A DNA stretch of 64,000 bases from PALSA-270 sp963770245 (lineage in GTDB: Bacteria; Acidobacteriota; Terriglobia; Terriglobales; Acidobacteriaceae). Position 1 is the first letter of the stretch. Every line of letters starts with the position of its first letter. The stretch is taken from the NCBI GenBank assembly GCA_963770245.1, contig CAVYOX010000013.1, forward strand, positions 248,001-312,000, given 5' to 3'. The notes below the pieces were generated by a model. It ran no database searches and was not told where the DNA came from. It worked only from the letters and a program-made list of their open reading frames with translations. Shown in pieces: positions 7,974 through 17,161 of the stretch. The translations under genes and the position numbers were made by a program.

Positions 7974-8347
7974 GGGATCGCTCTCCCGGTTATCACACCT
8001 CCCCATACCGCAACGAACCCGACGACCACGCTGACGGCCACGTAGAGAAGCCCTAATCCAACCTGGCCATCCTGGATTGTCCGCAACGTCTCATACTCGA
8101 AACTCGAGAATGTCGTGTAGCCTCCGATGAAGCCAACTGGGATCAGGTATCGCCAATTGGGACTCCACTGAGTTCTCGCAGTCAGCAAAGCAAAGACAAG
8201 GCCAATCAGAAACGAACCCGTAATGTTAATCACGAGCGTCCCGTAGGGAAAACGCGTTCCCATCTTGCTGCCGATGTAACTTCCCAGCCAGAAACGCAGA
8301 ATCGACCCCAGACAGCCTCCAATGCCAACCATGATGTATTTCAGCAA
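7970..8347 (-). CDS. crcB: CrcB/Fluc fluoride ion exporter
   Basis: 125 residues with four membrane spans. The Fluc fingerprints are present: GGCLGSILRFW at the start, PYGTLVINITGSFLIGL with the conserved asparagine of span 2, and GGYTTFSSFEYET, which includes the phenylalanine box and Na+-site glycines of span 3. Fluc proteins form antiparallel dimers that export F-. The frame begins with TTG at 8347, preceded by AAAGGA at good spacing; an ATG at 8332 is the alternative. No fluoride riboswitch was recognised in the 50 bp upstream. Downstream genes overlap or follow within 15 bp, forming crcB-Cys protein-DUF190x2-DUF190. Confidence 0.9.
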   Translation of the reverse strand: MLKYIMVGIGGCLGSILRFWLGSYIGSKMGTRFPYGTLVINITGSFLIGLVFALLTARTQWSPNWRYLIPVGFIGGYTTFSSFEYETLRTIQDGQVGLGLLYVAVSVVVGFVAVWGGVITGRAIP

Positions 8348-8400
8348 GGCGTTCTGTTCCTTTCCCCTTCACAGCAACTCGCTGAAGCCACCGGCGCAGA

Positions 8401-9720
8401 TTACGAAACCAGAGTCTCTACGCCGAGGGTGTTGTCGAGCAATTCCAGATCACGGCCAATCACGTCTTCTTGGCCCGTTCCCAATTCTTGGTTACCCAGC
8501 GACCTCTCCACCTGAGCTCGATAGCTGTTCGCATACGCATCAAATCGCCGTTGGACTTGTCCCAATGTCCTCTCGGACCAGTCATCGAGGAGTACACGGT
8601 ACGCAGACAAGGATCTCATAATCTGATCCCCAACCGACGCCGTGATCCTCTTGGTCACAAGCTTTTCCGACAATCTTCTCCCCTGGAATGTGAGCAGCAT
8701 TGGCCGCCGTAGACGAAATGTCAGACGTCCAAGATCGAAGGCTGGCATTTCTCGTAACACACCCGCGAACTCCTCCTCCGCTGGCACATCCGATATCTCC
8801 AAGACCGCAGCGGCCGACTGAAGAGTCTCATGGAGCTCATGAGCGAGTATGTCCATGCGTCGCCGTAGCGCCTCGGCCTGTTCTTGAACCTTCGCTATCA
8901 CAACGTTGTTCACAGTCTCCGATGAGGCGTTGTCGTCAGAGCCCCGCAATCACCACGACTCTACCAAGGACGCTCCGCCCCCCCTTTCCTGAGCCGGAAT
9001 GCTCCAATTCGTCCGCTGGCCGCCTCGCGATCTTTTTCATTTCTTCAAGTCGGCCGCTGGCTTGGCGCAGTTCGCCTTCGACCACCCGCAGTTGCTCAAT
9101 TCTCTTGAGGGGGAGCTGATCCTCGCGGCGAAGCCGCCCCCGCAGGGCGATCTCCACCGACTGCCGCAACCCTCCAAGTTTGCGGCGGATTGAACGGATC
9201 TTCAACTCCTGCCGTTGGCTATACATAAGGAGCGATCTCTTCCTCGAACCAGTGAGTAAGGAATTCCTTGCTTTCCTGAACCACACTAACAGCATGAACG
9301 GTCAGATCAAGGTTCAGTTCCTTCCGGATGTGCTCCTTCACATATTCGATCACGCGTGAGCGATCCTGCACAGTCAGCAGATCGGCTTTGCTCAGCAAAA
9401 CAGTTGCCGGCATAGCCGCTTCATAGAGAATTTGGATGGTCTGAAGATCGTCCGGTGTCAGTGTAGATCCAGCATCAACCAGAACTACGCCTAGGTCGCA
9501 TCGTGGCAAGTAAGCGAACGTTTCAGCAGCTCCCCGAGTGGCCAATGATCCAAGTCCAGGTGTGCCAAGCGTCACTGATCGCATCCGATGTGGTGACCAA
9601 GCCTCGCAGGTTGCAATCAATGAGATAGTGGTGAGAGCGAACGACCAGGCGTGATCCACCAGCGCGGTGCAGGAGCTTTCGAGTCGAAACCACGATCTGG
9701 ATTTTCAAGCGCAAATTCGG
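8401..9720 (-). pseudogene. Decayed dynamin-like GTPase
   Basis: Three minus-strand frames cover one protein. From about 9620 to 9219 the frame carries GTPGLGSLATRGAAETFAYL (G3 switch-II), DLGVVLVDAGSTLTPDD, and LLSKADLL (G4). It then stops, and the sequence continues in another frame from about 9250 to 8936 (SIRRKLGGLRQSVEIALRGR, a helical stalk pattern). It continues again in the 8401-8949 frame (182 residues, helical, including DVPAEEEFAGVLREM). The P-loop region upstream of 9700 is missing. The DxxG aspartate reads as glycine (LGTPG). At least two frameshifts and a 5' truncation make it inactive as a GTPase. The 182-residue C-terminal frame might still be translated ahead of crcB. Confidence 0.6.
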
Positions 9721-9781
9721 TTGAGTTAAGGATCAGACCGTACTCGCAGACGAACCCCGGCTCCGATTCCCATGTGTGTAC

Positions 9782-10228
9782 CTAGGCTACAGAGGTTTGC
9801 GCAGCAGAGTTCAGCCAATGCTCCATTTGTTCATGGTCCACCAATCCCGCTTGCTGCGTGACGGGATGGCCGCGGTAAAAAACGGCGAAGTTGGGAATGC
9901 CGCGCACATTGAAGCGAGAGGCCAACTCAGGATGACGCTCGGTATCCACCTTGATAACAATCGCACGTCCCGCCATATCCGCAGCTGTTCGCGCAACTTC
10001 AGGAGCGGCCATCCGGCAAGGGCCGCACCAGGCTGCCCAAAAATCGACCAGCACTGGGACACGCGCCTTCTCGATGATCTCGTTGAACAACTCAGGATCT
10101 ACTTCCAGCGGCTCGGCTGCTGGACTCAGTGGAACTTTACAGACTCCGCAGCGTCCCGTATCCGCAAGATGGTGAGCGGGGATGCGGTTCTGACGTCCAC
10201 ATGCCTTGCAGGTTCGCAGGATGGGCAA
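9782..10228 (-). CDS. trxC: Thioredoxin 2 (zinc-motif thioredoxin)
   Basis: 148 residues. Two CxxC pairs at the N-terminus (C7/C10 in CKACG, C27/C30 in CGVC) form the zinc finger typical of TrxC. They are followed by a thioredoxin fold with the catalytic WCGPC (C68, C71), VDFWAAWCGPC context, a cis-proline loop (RGIPNFAVF) and a C-terminal helix. It reduces disulfides in the cytosol, and zinc release tunes its redox behaviour. The frame is open to 10285, but a GGAGG five bases before the TTG at 10226-10228 gives a protein starting MPILRTCKACG, exactly where the family starts, so I use that. Confidence 0.85.
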   Translation of the reverse strand: MPILRTCKACGRQNRIPAHHLADTGRCGVCKVPLSPAAEPLEVDPELFNEIIEKARVPVLVDFWAAWCGPCRMAAPEVARTAADMAGRAIVIKVDTERHPELASRFNVRGIPNFAVFYRGHPVTQQAGLVDHEQMEHWLNSAAQTSVA

Positions 10229-10747
10229 GAGCACCTCCGGCCAAACATTCCATCTCCAACTTAGGGCGAGACGCGCCCGGCGCAAGACTTTCTCGATCGC
10301 ATCGAGGTAGTCCCAATCGCAACAGCACTAATAGCCGTCGTTCTGCCGTCATTCTATTGAGGCGTAACCTTTTTGTGCAACCACTCGCTTAAGAACGCCT
10401 TAAAGCTCGTCCTCAACCGCACTCTTTGGCCAGATTCAGTGACATATCCGGGGCGGCAGAGAGCAGGCAAAAGCCCCCCGGTCCTTTGGCAGGATGGCAC
10501 TTCTCACGCCCGCCGAACGTCAAAAATGTGAACGCAGCCATAGATCACTGCTGCGACGCCGCCGAGCCTACACCATCTTGCGTCTGGCGAAGGGAACGAA
10601 TTCGCCATTCTCGCCGTACAGGATCCACGAAAGTTCCCCCTTGAGTCTCACTCAGAACTTGTGTTCTGATAGGGCAGAGTGCCGCGCAAGGCACCCTGCG
10701 CGCCGCAACCCCAACCCTCAACCTAGATAGCTCGAAGGAGAACAATC
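10229..10747. other. Intergenic stretch without recognisable gene
   Basis: About 520 bp between the divergent trxC and VOC genes. I see no open frame with codon use or motifs of a real protein, no tRNA fold and no clear terminator. The last 15 bases hold the GAAGGAGAACA ribosome-binding site of the VOC gene. Promoters for both genes should lie here but none has a strong consensus. Confidence 0.6.
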
Positions 10748-11224
10748 ATGAGCAAGAAAATCTCGCCCGTTCCCGAGGGGTACAACTCCATCACACCTTA
10801 CCTGATCATCAAGGGCGCCGCCCAAGCCATCGACTACTACAAAAACGTTTTCGGTGCGACCGAGCTCGTTCGCATGGACCAGCCCAATGGGAAGGTCGGT
10901 CACGCCGAGCTGAAGATCGGTGACTCGCGCATCATGCTGGCCGACGAAAACCCCGCCATGGGCGCGGGGCACGCCAGTGCTGCCAGCATCGGCTCGAGTC
11001 CAGTGAGCCTGTATTTGTACATCCCCGATGTCGATCGCGTAGTCGATCGCGCGGTCGCGGCCGGCGCCAAAATTATCAAGCCGGTCCAGGACCAGTTCTA
11101 CGGAGATCGCTCCGGTTTCATACAGGATCCGTTCGGACATTTCTGGGGGGTCGCAACTCACGTCGAAGATGTGGCACCGCAGGAGATGGAAGAACGCGCG
11201 AAGAAGGCGGCGCAAGCCGCCTAG
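10748..11224 (+). CDS. VOC family protein, PhnB/glyoxalase-like
   Basis: 158 residues with one pair of beta-alpha-beta-beta-beta modules: NSITPYLIIKGAAQAIDYYKNVFG in pieces at the front, then GHAELKIGDSRIMLADE, VSLYLYIPDVDRVVDRAVAAG and the closing RSGFIQDPFGHFWGVATH. This is the PhnB/glyoxalase-bleomycin-resistance type. Metal or substrate-binding residues include the early histidine (GHAEL) and the DPFGHFW region. The function of most PhnB-like VOC proteins is unknown; resistance to or turnover of small toxic compounds is typical. A GAAGGAG Shine-Dalgarno precedes the ATG. It appears monocistronic and is followed within 5 bp by a group II intron remnant. Confidence 0.85.
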   Translation: MSKKISPVPEGYNSITPYLIIKGAAQAIDYYKNVFGATELVRMDQPNGKVGHAELKIGDSRIMLADENPAMGAGHASAASIGSSPVSLYLYIPDVDRVVDRAVAAGAKIIKPVQDQFYGDRSGFIQDPFGHFWGVATHVEDVAPQEMEERAKKAAQAA

Positions 11225-11228
11225 TTGG

Positions 11229-11345
11229 ATTGGGATCGGGAGAGCAGTCCCCTGCTCTCCCCTCCCGCACCACCGGACATGCGGGTCCAGATCCGGCGGT
11301 CCAGTTCGGTTCTCTGAATAGCCATCCGACCTCGTCATGCTGCTT
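11229..11345 (-). mobile_element. 3' end of a bacterial group II intron (domains V and VI), remnant
   Basis: On the minus strand, CCGCCGGA pairs with TCCGGTGG around a degenerate inner stem (TCTGGACCCGCATG). This is the domain V hairpin seen downstream of group II intron reverse transcriptases. It is followed by GGGAGGGG and a second hairpin, GGGGAGAGCA/TGCTCTCCC, in the domain VI position, ending near GATCCCAATCC. No reverse transcriptase ORF or 5' intron domains are present, so it is a truncated relic. The GC-rich hairpin could now act as a terminator for the VOC gene on the other strand. Confidence 0.6.
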
Positions 11346-11429
11346 TGTTTCTAGGGAACGTTGGTAGATTCTCACTCTCCGATCGGAACCATCAGAAATT
11401 GTTTCGCTGGTTCTCGGGCACGCCGGTCC

Positions 11430-14400
11430 TCAGGGGCGGCTGATCACCACGCGGCCGCCAGCCAAACCGACCGGAAGCTTGACGTTTCCCGGCTCGCCAT
11501 GGTGCACCACCACCTCGGGCATCGCCTCCCGGTCAAACCATACGTGATAGGTACCCGACGGCAGGCCGCGAAGTTCGAGGATGGTCTGGTGCTCGTCGTG
11601 CGAACGGTTTTCGAGGGTGAAAGTGATGCGGCTCAATCGCTCGTCGAAGCGAACCCCCCGGTCTTTCGAAAAACCGTCGCGATCGAGTGCCATCTGAAAG
11701 CGGGTAGTCCCGCGCACGACGTAGAAACGGGTGCGCAATCCATCTTTCGGCACCACCTGGATCGAACCGTGGGCCCGTGTAAGGTCGCCCCCATAGGCGA
11801 TCAAACCGAAAACCGGATCATCGCTGACCACGGTGGCCGCGGTGCGTAAGGCGGCGCTGAAGCCCAGGTCGATCTCCCCCGAGTACCACCACGAGCCCCG
11901 CCCCATCTCTTTATTTCCCAGCCAGGCCCGACCCCAAGGACGCGGTTCGAAGCCCCCGCCCGCGCCCCCGTCATTTTCCTGGCCGGGATACCAGTAGCCA
12001 TAGTTCGATTCCGCGGTACCCGAGTTCAGGAGCGCCCACGAGCTCAAATAGGACGCGTAGCCCAGCCTTAAGTAGGGCACCGGGTCGCGGGCGAAGTTCA
12101 CCGCATAGTCTTCGACCGCCCAACCGCCCATCTGTGCCATATAACTGAGGGTGTAACTGCTGTTGCCGCTCGCTCGATAATCGCTGCCCAGCCAATAGTA
12201 GGCGGGCTCCATGCCGCGGCAGGCCAAATTCAATTTCATTTGCTGAGCGAGAAAATACTCCGCATCTTGGCGCTTGACTGCCCCTTGAAATGCGGTGGCG
12301 GCGGGATCTTCCAAGCGGGCCATGGCGTATTTGGCGAGCGCCTCGGTCGACTCAAAGCCGGTCGAGTCGAAAGGATATTCCGAGCCGAATAAATAGGGAC
12401 GCTGGTTGACGAAGTATTTCACCTTGGTCTCCCAGTGGGTCCGGAGTTCGTCGGCCTCGTCTCTCCGTCCGTTGTCTTCGAGCGCCTGGATCAGGTCCGG
12501 GATGACCAGCTCGTTGTAGGTGCCGGTCTCATCGGCAGACCATTTCGCGGTCTCGAGCGGCACCGTGAAAAACGCGATGGCCGTGCGATAGCTGCGTTCG
12601 AGGTAACCGGCCGGGTCGAGATAGTGCACCATCCCGGGATAATTCTTGGCGATCCGGTACATCTGGTAATAAAGCAGGACGACGTGGGGATAGTCGTAGA
12701 TTCGCCACACGTGTTTTTTGCCGCGGGTGTCATCCCAGGGACTGTCGCGATTCGCCTTCCAGTTGGGAATGCCATAAATGGCGTAGGGATACGGCTCTTT
12801 CTCGCTTTGCTGCAAACCGCCCCAAACATACTGCCGGATGTAGTTCTCGAGAGAATCGATCTCGGTCTGCTCGGGGAAAAAGACATTCTTGGCGGCGAGA
12901 TAGGGCGCCTTGCCGAGTGCCGTATCGTCACAGGCCACGGCGTAGGACTGCAGCCCGTCGAGATCATCTGGGCTGCGCAGCACCTGGTGTTTCATGTCCC
13001 ATTGCGAATAGAGCCCGTTGTACCATCGCTTGGGATCCCTCCACTGCTCATGGGTCACCAGGAACCGGGCGCGCTTCTTGATCAGAGTTTCAAGAGGTTC
13101 GGTCACAAAGAATTCGAGCGAGAGATACTGGAGGTCCCCGTAGCGCACCTTGAGCATGTTTTCACCGAGGCGGGAAAACTTCACCCGGTAAAGGGAGGTC
13201 GCGTTTCGGCTGCCCTTCTCCCGCACCCGCTTCACCTCCGTCTGCTCGGGGAATTCGGGGTCGATCGAGCGAATCCGGTTGCGGGTTCGGAGCGCGACCA
13301 GGGCCGCGAGGTCGGTCGGGACGGTCATGCCCGGCACCACGCTGACATCGAAGGCGCCCTCCTGGTAGAGGACGTCGCGAACCCCGTCGTAGTCTTTGGC
13401 CCATCGAAATCGGAAGCCATAGCTCAGCGAATCTCCGCGGTGACCTTTCGCCGCCAAAATCATGTTGGTCGTGGGCAGCCGCCACTTACCGCCTTTGGCC
13501 TTCAGTTCGGCGCCCCGGGCTGAGGCATGGACGTAGGCAGTGAACTCGCGTTCTTCGCCCTGGTCGAAGTATTCGAGTGCGGTGTTTGCTTCGGGCACCA
13601 TCAGCAGATAGGGGCCCTCGGCATTGGTACGCATCCAGAAAACATAGGACCCGCCTCCTCCGATGAAGCTATGCCGGATCAGCCGTTTGGTATAGGTCTC
13701 GGTCTTGTCCCACACATACTGCGTATTGAACGGCAGGGGAATGCCCAGATCGCCGATTTCAACCGGATGGCTGCTCCGATTGCGCACTGTGATGGTCCAG
13801 AGCAGAGTGTTGCCCGCGAGCTGGAAGGTTCCGCGGGGTTCGATTTCCTCGACCGGTTCGACTTGTTTGCCCTCGCGGCTATTCACCCGCCATTCGAAGA
13901 TTCCCGAGGTCGCATTCTCGGGAAGTTCGGCGACCAGGCGCAGCGCGTCCGTGGTCACGGCTTCAAAGTCCACGTGGTTGAAGCGGTCCGGCGCGACCTG
14001 ATATTCGCCGGAGGCTCTCACGTCTTTCCATTGCTCGCCCTCGCGGTATTGAAGGCGCCACGACCTCGGCAACTGGCATCGATTCTCTCCCCTGGCCTCG
14101 GCCCAATAGACCTCGCTGGAGGAGACTTGTTGGGCTCCGCCGAAATCGTATTGCACCCATTCCTCAGACCCCTTGCGATCGCCCCAGGAGAAAAACGGCA
14201 GGCGGGAATCGTCCGACTTCTTGGGCTCGAGCTGATCGTTGAGCGCGGTGAGGCCCCAGGTTCCTGCAGAGGAACTGGGACGGCTGGCGGTCGCGAGCGT
14301 GGGGATGGGCCGTGCGATCGCGTAGGAGAGCGATCGTTCCGGGGCCGCCGGCGCGAGCCCGGTCGCGCTCAGAGCCTGCTTCCAGGCTGGGTCTCCGACC

Positions 14401-14597
14401 GCACGGTAGCGAATCAGAACATCCCCCAGAGTTTTCCCGGGCGCCAGATAGTCGGTGTCATACAGGTCGCCAACGCGCTTCAGGCTGGTCAAACCGGCTG
14501 CCGAATCGGCAATGCGGAATTGGCTGTCGGCGAGCTTCTGACCCGACAGAACGGCGGCTTGGAGGCAGAAAAGCGCAACTAGCAGAGTGCGCATCAT
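11430..14597 (-). CDS. Secreted DUF5695 glycoside-hydrolase-like protein with discoidin-type domain (copy A)
   Basis: 1055 residues with a Sec signal (MMRTLLVALFCLQAAVLSGQ). Residues about 130-240 look like an F5/8 type C (discoidin) carbohydrate-binding module (EEWVQYDFGGAQQVSSSEVY, WRLQYREGEQWKDV). The remainder matches its paralogue at 22373-25168: WGGLQQ, YDYPHVVLLYYQMYRIAKN, YPFGSEYPFDSTGFEST, a GxxYWxGSDYR segment and a beta-rich C-terminus. That is the DUF5695 architecture, an (alpha/alpha)6-barrel-like region between beta domains. The activity is unproven, but tyrosine- and tryptophan-rich clefts and the context suggest a polysaccharide-active enzyme. It lies 47 bp downstream of the CRTAC1 gene and is probably cotranscribed with it. 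Confidence 0.8.
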   Translation of the reverse strand: MMRTLLVALFCLQAAVLSGQKLADSQFRIADSAAGLTSLKRVGDLYDTDYLAPGKTLGDVLIRYRAVGDPAWKQALSATGLAPAAPERSLSYAIARPIPTLATASRPSSSAGTWGLTALNDQLEPKKSDDSRLPFFSWGDRKGSEEWVQYDFGGAQQVSSSEVYWAEARGENRCQLPRSWRLQYREGEQWKDVRASGEYQVAPDRFNHVDFEAVTTDALRLVAELPENATSGIFEWRVNSREGKQVEPVEEIEPRGTFQLAGNTLLWTITVRNRSSHPVEIGDLGIPLPFNTQYVWDKTETYTKRLIRHSFIGGGGSYVFWMRTNAEGPYLLMVPEANTALEYFDQGEEREFTAYVHASARGAELKAKGGKWRLPTTNMILAAKGHRGDSLSYGFRFRWAKDYDGVRDVLYQEGAFDVSVVPGMTVPTDLAALVALRTRNRIRSIDPEFPEQTEVKRVREKGSRNATSLYRVKFSRLGENMLKVRYGDLQYLSLEFFVTEPLETLIKKRARFLVTHEQWRDPKRWYNGLYSQWDMKHQVLRSPDDLDGLQSYAVACDDTALGKAPYLAAKNVFFPEQTEIDSLENYIRQYVWGGLQQSEKEPYPYAIYGIPNWKANRDSPWDDTRGKKHVWRIYDYPHVVLLYYQMYRIAKNYPGMVHYLDPAGYLERSYRTAIAFFTVPLETAKWSADETGTYNELVIPDLIQALEDNGRRDEADELRTHWETKVKYFVNQRPYLFGSEYPFDSTGFESTEALAKYAMARLEDPAATAFQGAVKRQDAEYFLAQQMKLNLACRGMEPAYYWLGSDYRASGNSSYTLSYMAQMGGWAVEDYAVNFARDPVPYLRLGYASYLSSWALLNSGTAESNYGYWYPGQENDGGAGGGFEPRPWGRAWLGNKEMGRGSWWYSGEIDLGFSAALRTAATVVSDDPVFGLIAYGGDLTRAHGSIQVVPKDGLRTRFYVVRGTTRFQMALDRDGFSKDRGVRFDERLSRITFTLENRSHDEHQTILELRGLPSGTYHVWFDREAMPEVVVHHGEPGNVKLPVGLAGGRVVISRP

Positions 14598-14644
14598 TCG
14601 CGGTTCCTCGTATCTATCAAGCTCAGACCAGAGGCTCGCCCGGC

Positions 14645-16396
14645 TCAGTGGTCCACGATTCCGACCCCTTCACGGATTTTTACGATCCGATTCGCGTTCA
14701 GGTGATCGAGGCGCTCGACGAGGCCGCTCGGCCAGCGAATCTCGACCGAATCCACTTGGGTCGCGGCGCCCAGACCAAAATGCAGGCGAAAGTCGCTCTG
14801 GGAAATGTAGCCGCCTCCGCTGCGCACTTCCTGGGTTTGCTGGTGAGCGCCGACCCGCACCGTCACTCGTGCACCGATCGCATCCCGGTTCGATTTGACG
14901 CCGATCAAACGCAGCAAGATCCAGTTTCCGTGATCTCCCTGATTGCGCAGCAGGCTGGGGCGGTCATGGCTGTTGTTCACCAGGATCTCGACCGAACCGT
15001 CATTGTCAAAATCAGCAGCCGCCACCCCGTGGCTATTGAATGGAGTGGTGATTCCGGGCCCGGCGTCGAGCGAGATGTCTTTGAATTTGCCGTTGTGCTC
15101 GTTCCAATACAGGGCTTTGCGTTCCCGGAAAGTGACGTTCAGCCCTTTGCTGTCGACTTCGGGATAGACATGGCCGTTGGCCATGAACAGGTCTGGCCAC
15201 CCGTCGTTGTCGACATCCACGAAAAGCGTACCCCAGCCCAGAAATTGCATGCTCTTGCCGAGGCCGGCCTCGAGCGTCTCATCGGAAAAGGTCCCGTCCC
15301 GATGGTTGCGATAGAGCGTCGGGCTGTCGTCCGAGAAATTGGTCTTGACGATGTCCAGCCACCCATCGCCGTCGTAATCGGCGGCGTCGGCTCCCATGCC
15401 CGCTTGCTCGTGGCCCTCGTCGTTGAACGCCACGCCTGCGGCGACCGCGGTCTCGGTGAAGGTTCCATTGCGATTGTTGTGAAAGAACAAGTTGGGGGTG
15501 GAATCACAGGCCACAAAGATGTCCGGCCAGCCGTCGTTGTCGAAATCCCCGGTCAGAACCGTGAAACAGTAAAAGGGAGGAGTCTTCGACACTCCTGACT
15601 TGTCGCTCACGTCGGTGAAGGTTCCATCGCCGTTATTGCGGTAGAGCTGGCTATAGGTCCCCTTCAGCCCGCGCGGCCCGCACATGACCGGGATGTCCTT
15701 CCATTGGCAGGCATCGTTCGCTCCCGGGGCAGGGGTATGCGCCAGATCAAGATCCACGTAGTGGCTGATAAACAGATCGAGGTGCCCGTCTCGGTCGTAG
15801 TCGAGGAAGGCGCAACCGGTGGACCAGTTGACGTTCGCCTGCCACAGACCGGCCTTCTTGGTGACATCGGTGAAGGTCCCGTCGCCGTTATTGTGCAGGA
15901 GCACGTTGTGACCCCAGAAGGTCACAAACAAATCGACCCACCCGTCGTTGTCATAATCCCCGGCGCAGACCCCCTGGCCCCAGCCGGTGAGCCCCACTCC
16001 CGCTTTTTGGGTGACATCGGTGAAGGTCCCATCGCGGTTGTTGCGGTAGAGGTGGCTGGTAGGCTCCTGGCCGGGGGGAAATCCTTCGAGGCGGCTGCCT
16101 TGGACCAGGAAAATATCCGGCCAGCCATCGTTGTCGAAGTCCACCGCCGCCGCCCCGGCGCCGGTGGTTTCGATAATGTACTTTTTGGCCTTCTCGCCTC
16201 CGGCTTCGGTTCGCGCCGTGAGGCCCGCCTGCGCGGCAATATCGACAAAATGGACGGGGGGCGCGGACGGAGAAACGTTGGTGGACGATGCCGGCGCGTG
16301 CATCTCGTTGGCCCCGAGCCCCGGACTCCGACCGAATCCGAAAGCAGCCACAACCAAGACCAAGGTTCTCCATTGCTGCGAGCGCTTTGAGCCCAT
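14645..16396 (-). CDS. CRTAC1 family FG-GAP/ASPIC-UnbV surface protein
   Basis: 583 residues. After a short hydrophobic leader come at least seven FG-GAP/VCBS-type calcium loops of the form AVDFDNDGWPDIFLVQG, GDYDNDGWVDLFVTFWG, LDYDRDGHLDLFISHY, GDFDNDGWPDIFVAC and so on, alternating with LYRNNGDGTFTDVT repeats. This is a beta-propeller. The C-terminus carries the ASPIC/UnbV motif (DAIGARVTVRVGAHQQTQEV, then GLG and DSVEIRWPSG). Such proteins are exported and often accompany SusC/TonB receptors and TPR proteins. Start: ATG at 16394-16396, inside the edge of the duplicated control region; the frame extends further upstream to 16582, but only through the duplicated promoter DNA. It is the first gene of the minus arm. 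Confidence 0.85.
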   Translation of the reverse strand: MGSKRSQQWRTLVLVVAAFGFGRSPGLGANEMHAPASSTNVSPSAPPVHFVDIAAQAGLTARTEAGGEKAKKYIIETTGAGAAAVDFDNDGWPDIFLVQGSRLEGFPPGQEPTSHLYRNNRDGTFTDVTQKAGVGLTGWGQGVCAGDYDNDGWVDLFVTFWGHNVLLHNNGDGTFTDVTKKAGLWQANVNWSTGCAFLDYDRDGHLDLFISHYVDLDLAHTPAPGANDACQWKDIPVMCGPRGLKGTYSQLYRNNGDGTFTDVSDKSGVSKTPPFYCFTVLTGDFDNDGWPDIFVACDSTPNLFFHNNRNGTFTETAVAAGVAFNDEGHEQAGMGADAADYDGDGWLDIVKTNFSDDSPTLYRNHRDGTFSDETLEAGLGKSMQFLGWGTLFVDVDNDGWPDLFMANGHVYPEVDSKGLNVTFRERKALYWNEHNGKFKDISLDAGPGITTPFNSHGVAAADFDNDGSVEILVNNSHDRPSLLRNQGDHGNWILLRLIGVKSNRDAIGARVTVRVGAHQQTQEVRSGGGYISQSDFRLHFGLGAATQVDSVEIRWPSGLVERLDHLNANRIVKIREGVGIVDH

Positions 16397-16552
16397 TGCA
16401 GTCCTTACCACCGACGATCGCGCGACCCGAGTTTCTGCTGCCCGCCGGGCTGAGACCTTCGCGGCCAGGCCGGACGGGAATGCGTTTGCCGGGGTTCTCC
16501 GACCAAGATGTATCGTTCCCAGGGCAAAATATATCCCGGATACAGAATAGTC

Positions 16553-16581
16553 TTGACAACCGACCCAGGGGGCATGATACA
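16553..16581 (+). promoter_or_regulatory. Sigma-70-type promoter, upstream copy
   Basis: TTGACA (16553-16558), a 17-bp spacer and GATACA (16576-16581) point toward the receptor gene. This copy drives through the truncated receptor leader in repeat unit 1 before reaching unit 2. Confidence 0.6.
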
Positions 16582-16721
16582 CCGCATTGGATATTATATT
16601 CAGTCTCCAGGGCCAGCTAGACCGCCCCGGGCGGGAACACCTGGAGATTCAGTGGGCGCCACAGAGGGGACCGCCATTTTGAGCGTAGAGAGATCGGCCG
16701 CAGGTTGCACGTGGGTCGCGA

Positions 16722-16733
16722 GTAAACGTTTGC
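16722..16733. promoter_or_regulatory. LacI-family-type half-palindrome, upstream copy
   Basis: GTAAACGTTTGC has a perfect AAACGTTT core with central CG and 10 of 12 palindromic positions, the form bound by LacI/GalR regulators. It lies in the leader of repeat unit 1. No LacI gene is in the window. Confidence 0.35.
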
Positions 16734-16988
16734 GCGGAAATCAGGTCGAAACAATGCCGGCATTCTCTCCCGGAGGAGATCCTAATGACTCAGCTTCGCT
16801 TGTCTCATGGTTTGTTGCTCGTTGCGCTTTGAGCCCATTGCAGTCCTTACCACCGACGATCGCGCGACCCGAGTTTCTGCTGCCCGCCGGGCTGAGACCT
16901 TCGCGGCCGGGCCGGACGGGAATGCGTTTTCCGGGGTTCTCCGACCAATCGTTCCCAGGGCAAAATATATCCCGGATACAAAATAGTC

Positions 16989-17017
16989 TTGACAACCGAC
17001 CCAGGGGGCATGATACA
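16989..17017 (+). promoter_or_regulatory. Sigma-70-type promoter for the TonB receptor, downstream copy
   Basis: TTGACA (16989-16994), a 17-bp spacer and GATACA (17012-17017), both hexamers identical to the copy in repeat unit 1. It leaves a leader of about 200 nt before the receptor ATG at 17223. Confidence 0.62.
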
Positions 17018-17161
17018 CCGCATTGGATATTATATTCAGTCTCCATGGCAAGCTAGACCGCCCCTGGCCGGAACCGGGCACTGGAGATTCAGTGGGCGCC
17101 ACCGAGGAGACCGCCATTTTGAGCGTAGAGAGATCGGTCGTAGGTTGCACGTGGGTCGCGA

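Noticed and set aside
8348..8400. Fluoride riboswitch before crcB
   Set aside because: The 50-bp leader does not show the conserved crcB-motif sequence or its pseudoknot; there is only a ribosome-binding site.
10718..11338. 206-codon minus-strand frame with DLDPHVRWCGRG
   Set aside because: This run comes from the complement of the VOC gene and the structured group II intron end; such predicted proteins are recurrent mis-annotations of the intron RNA.
12435..13523. 362-codon open frame on the plus strand
   Set aside because: It is antisense to the DUF5695-A gene, with no start signal or family match.
14312..15598. 428-codon open frame on the plus strand
   Set aside because: It is antisense to the CRTAC1 and DUF5695-A genes; repeated FG-GAP codons on the other strand explain its length.
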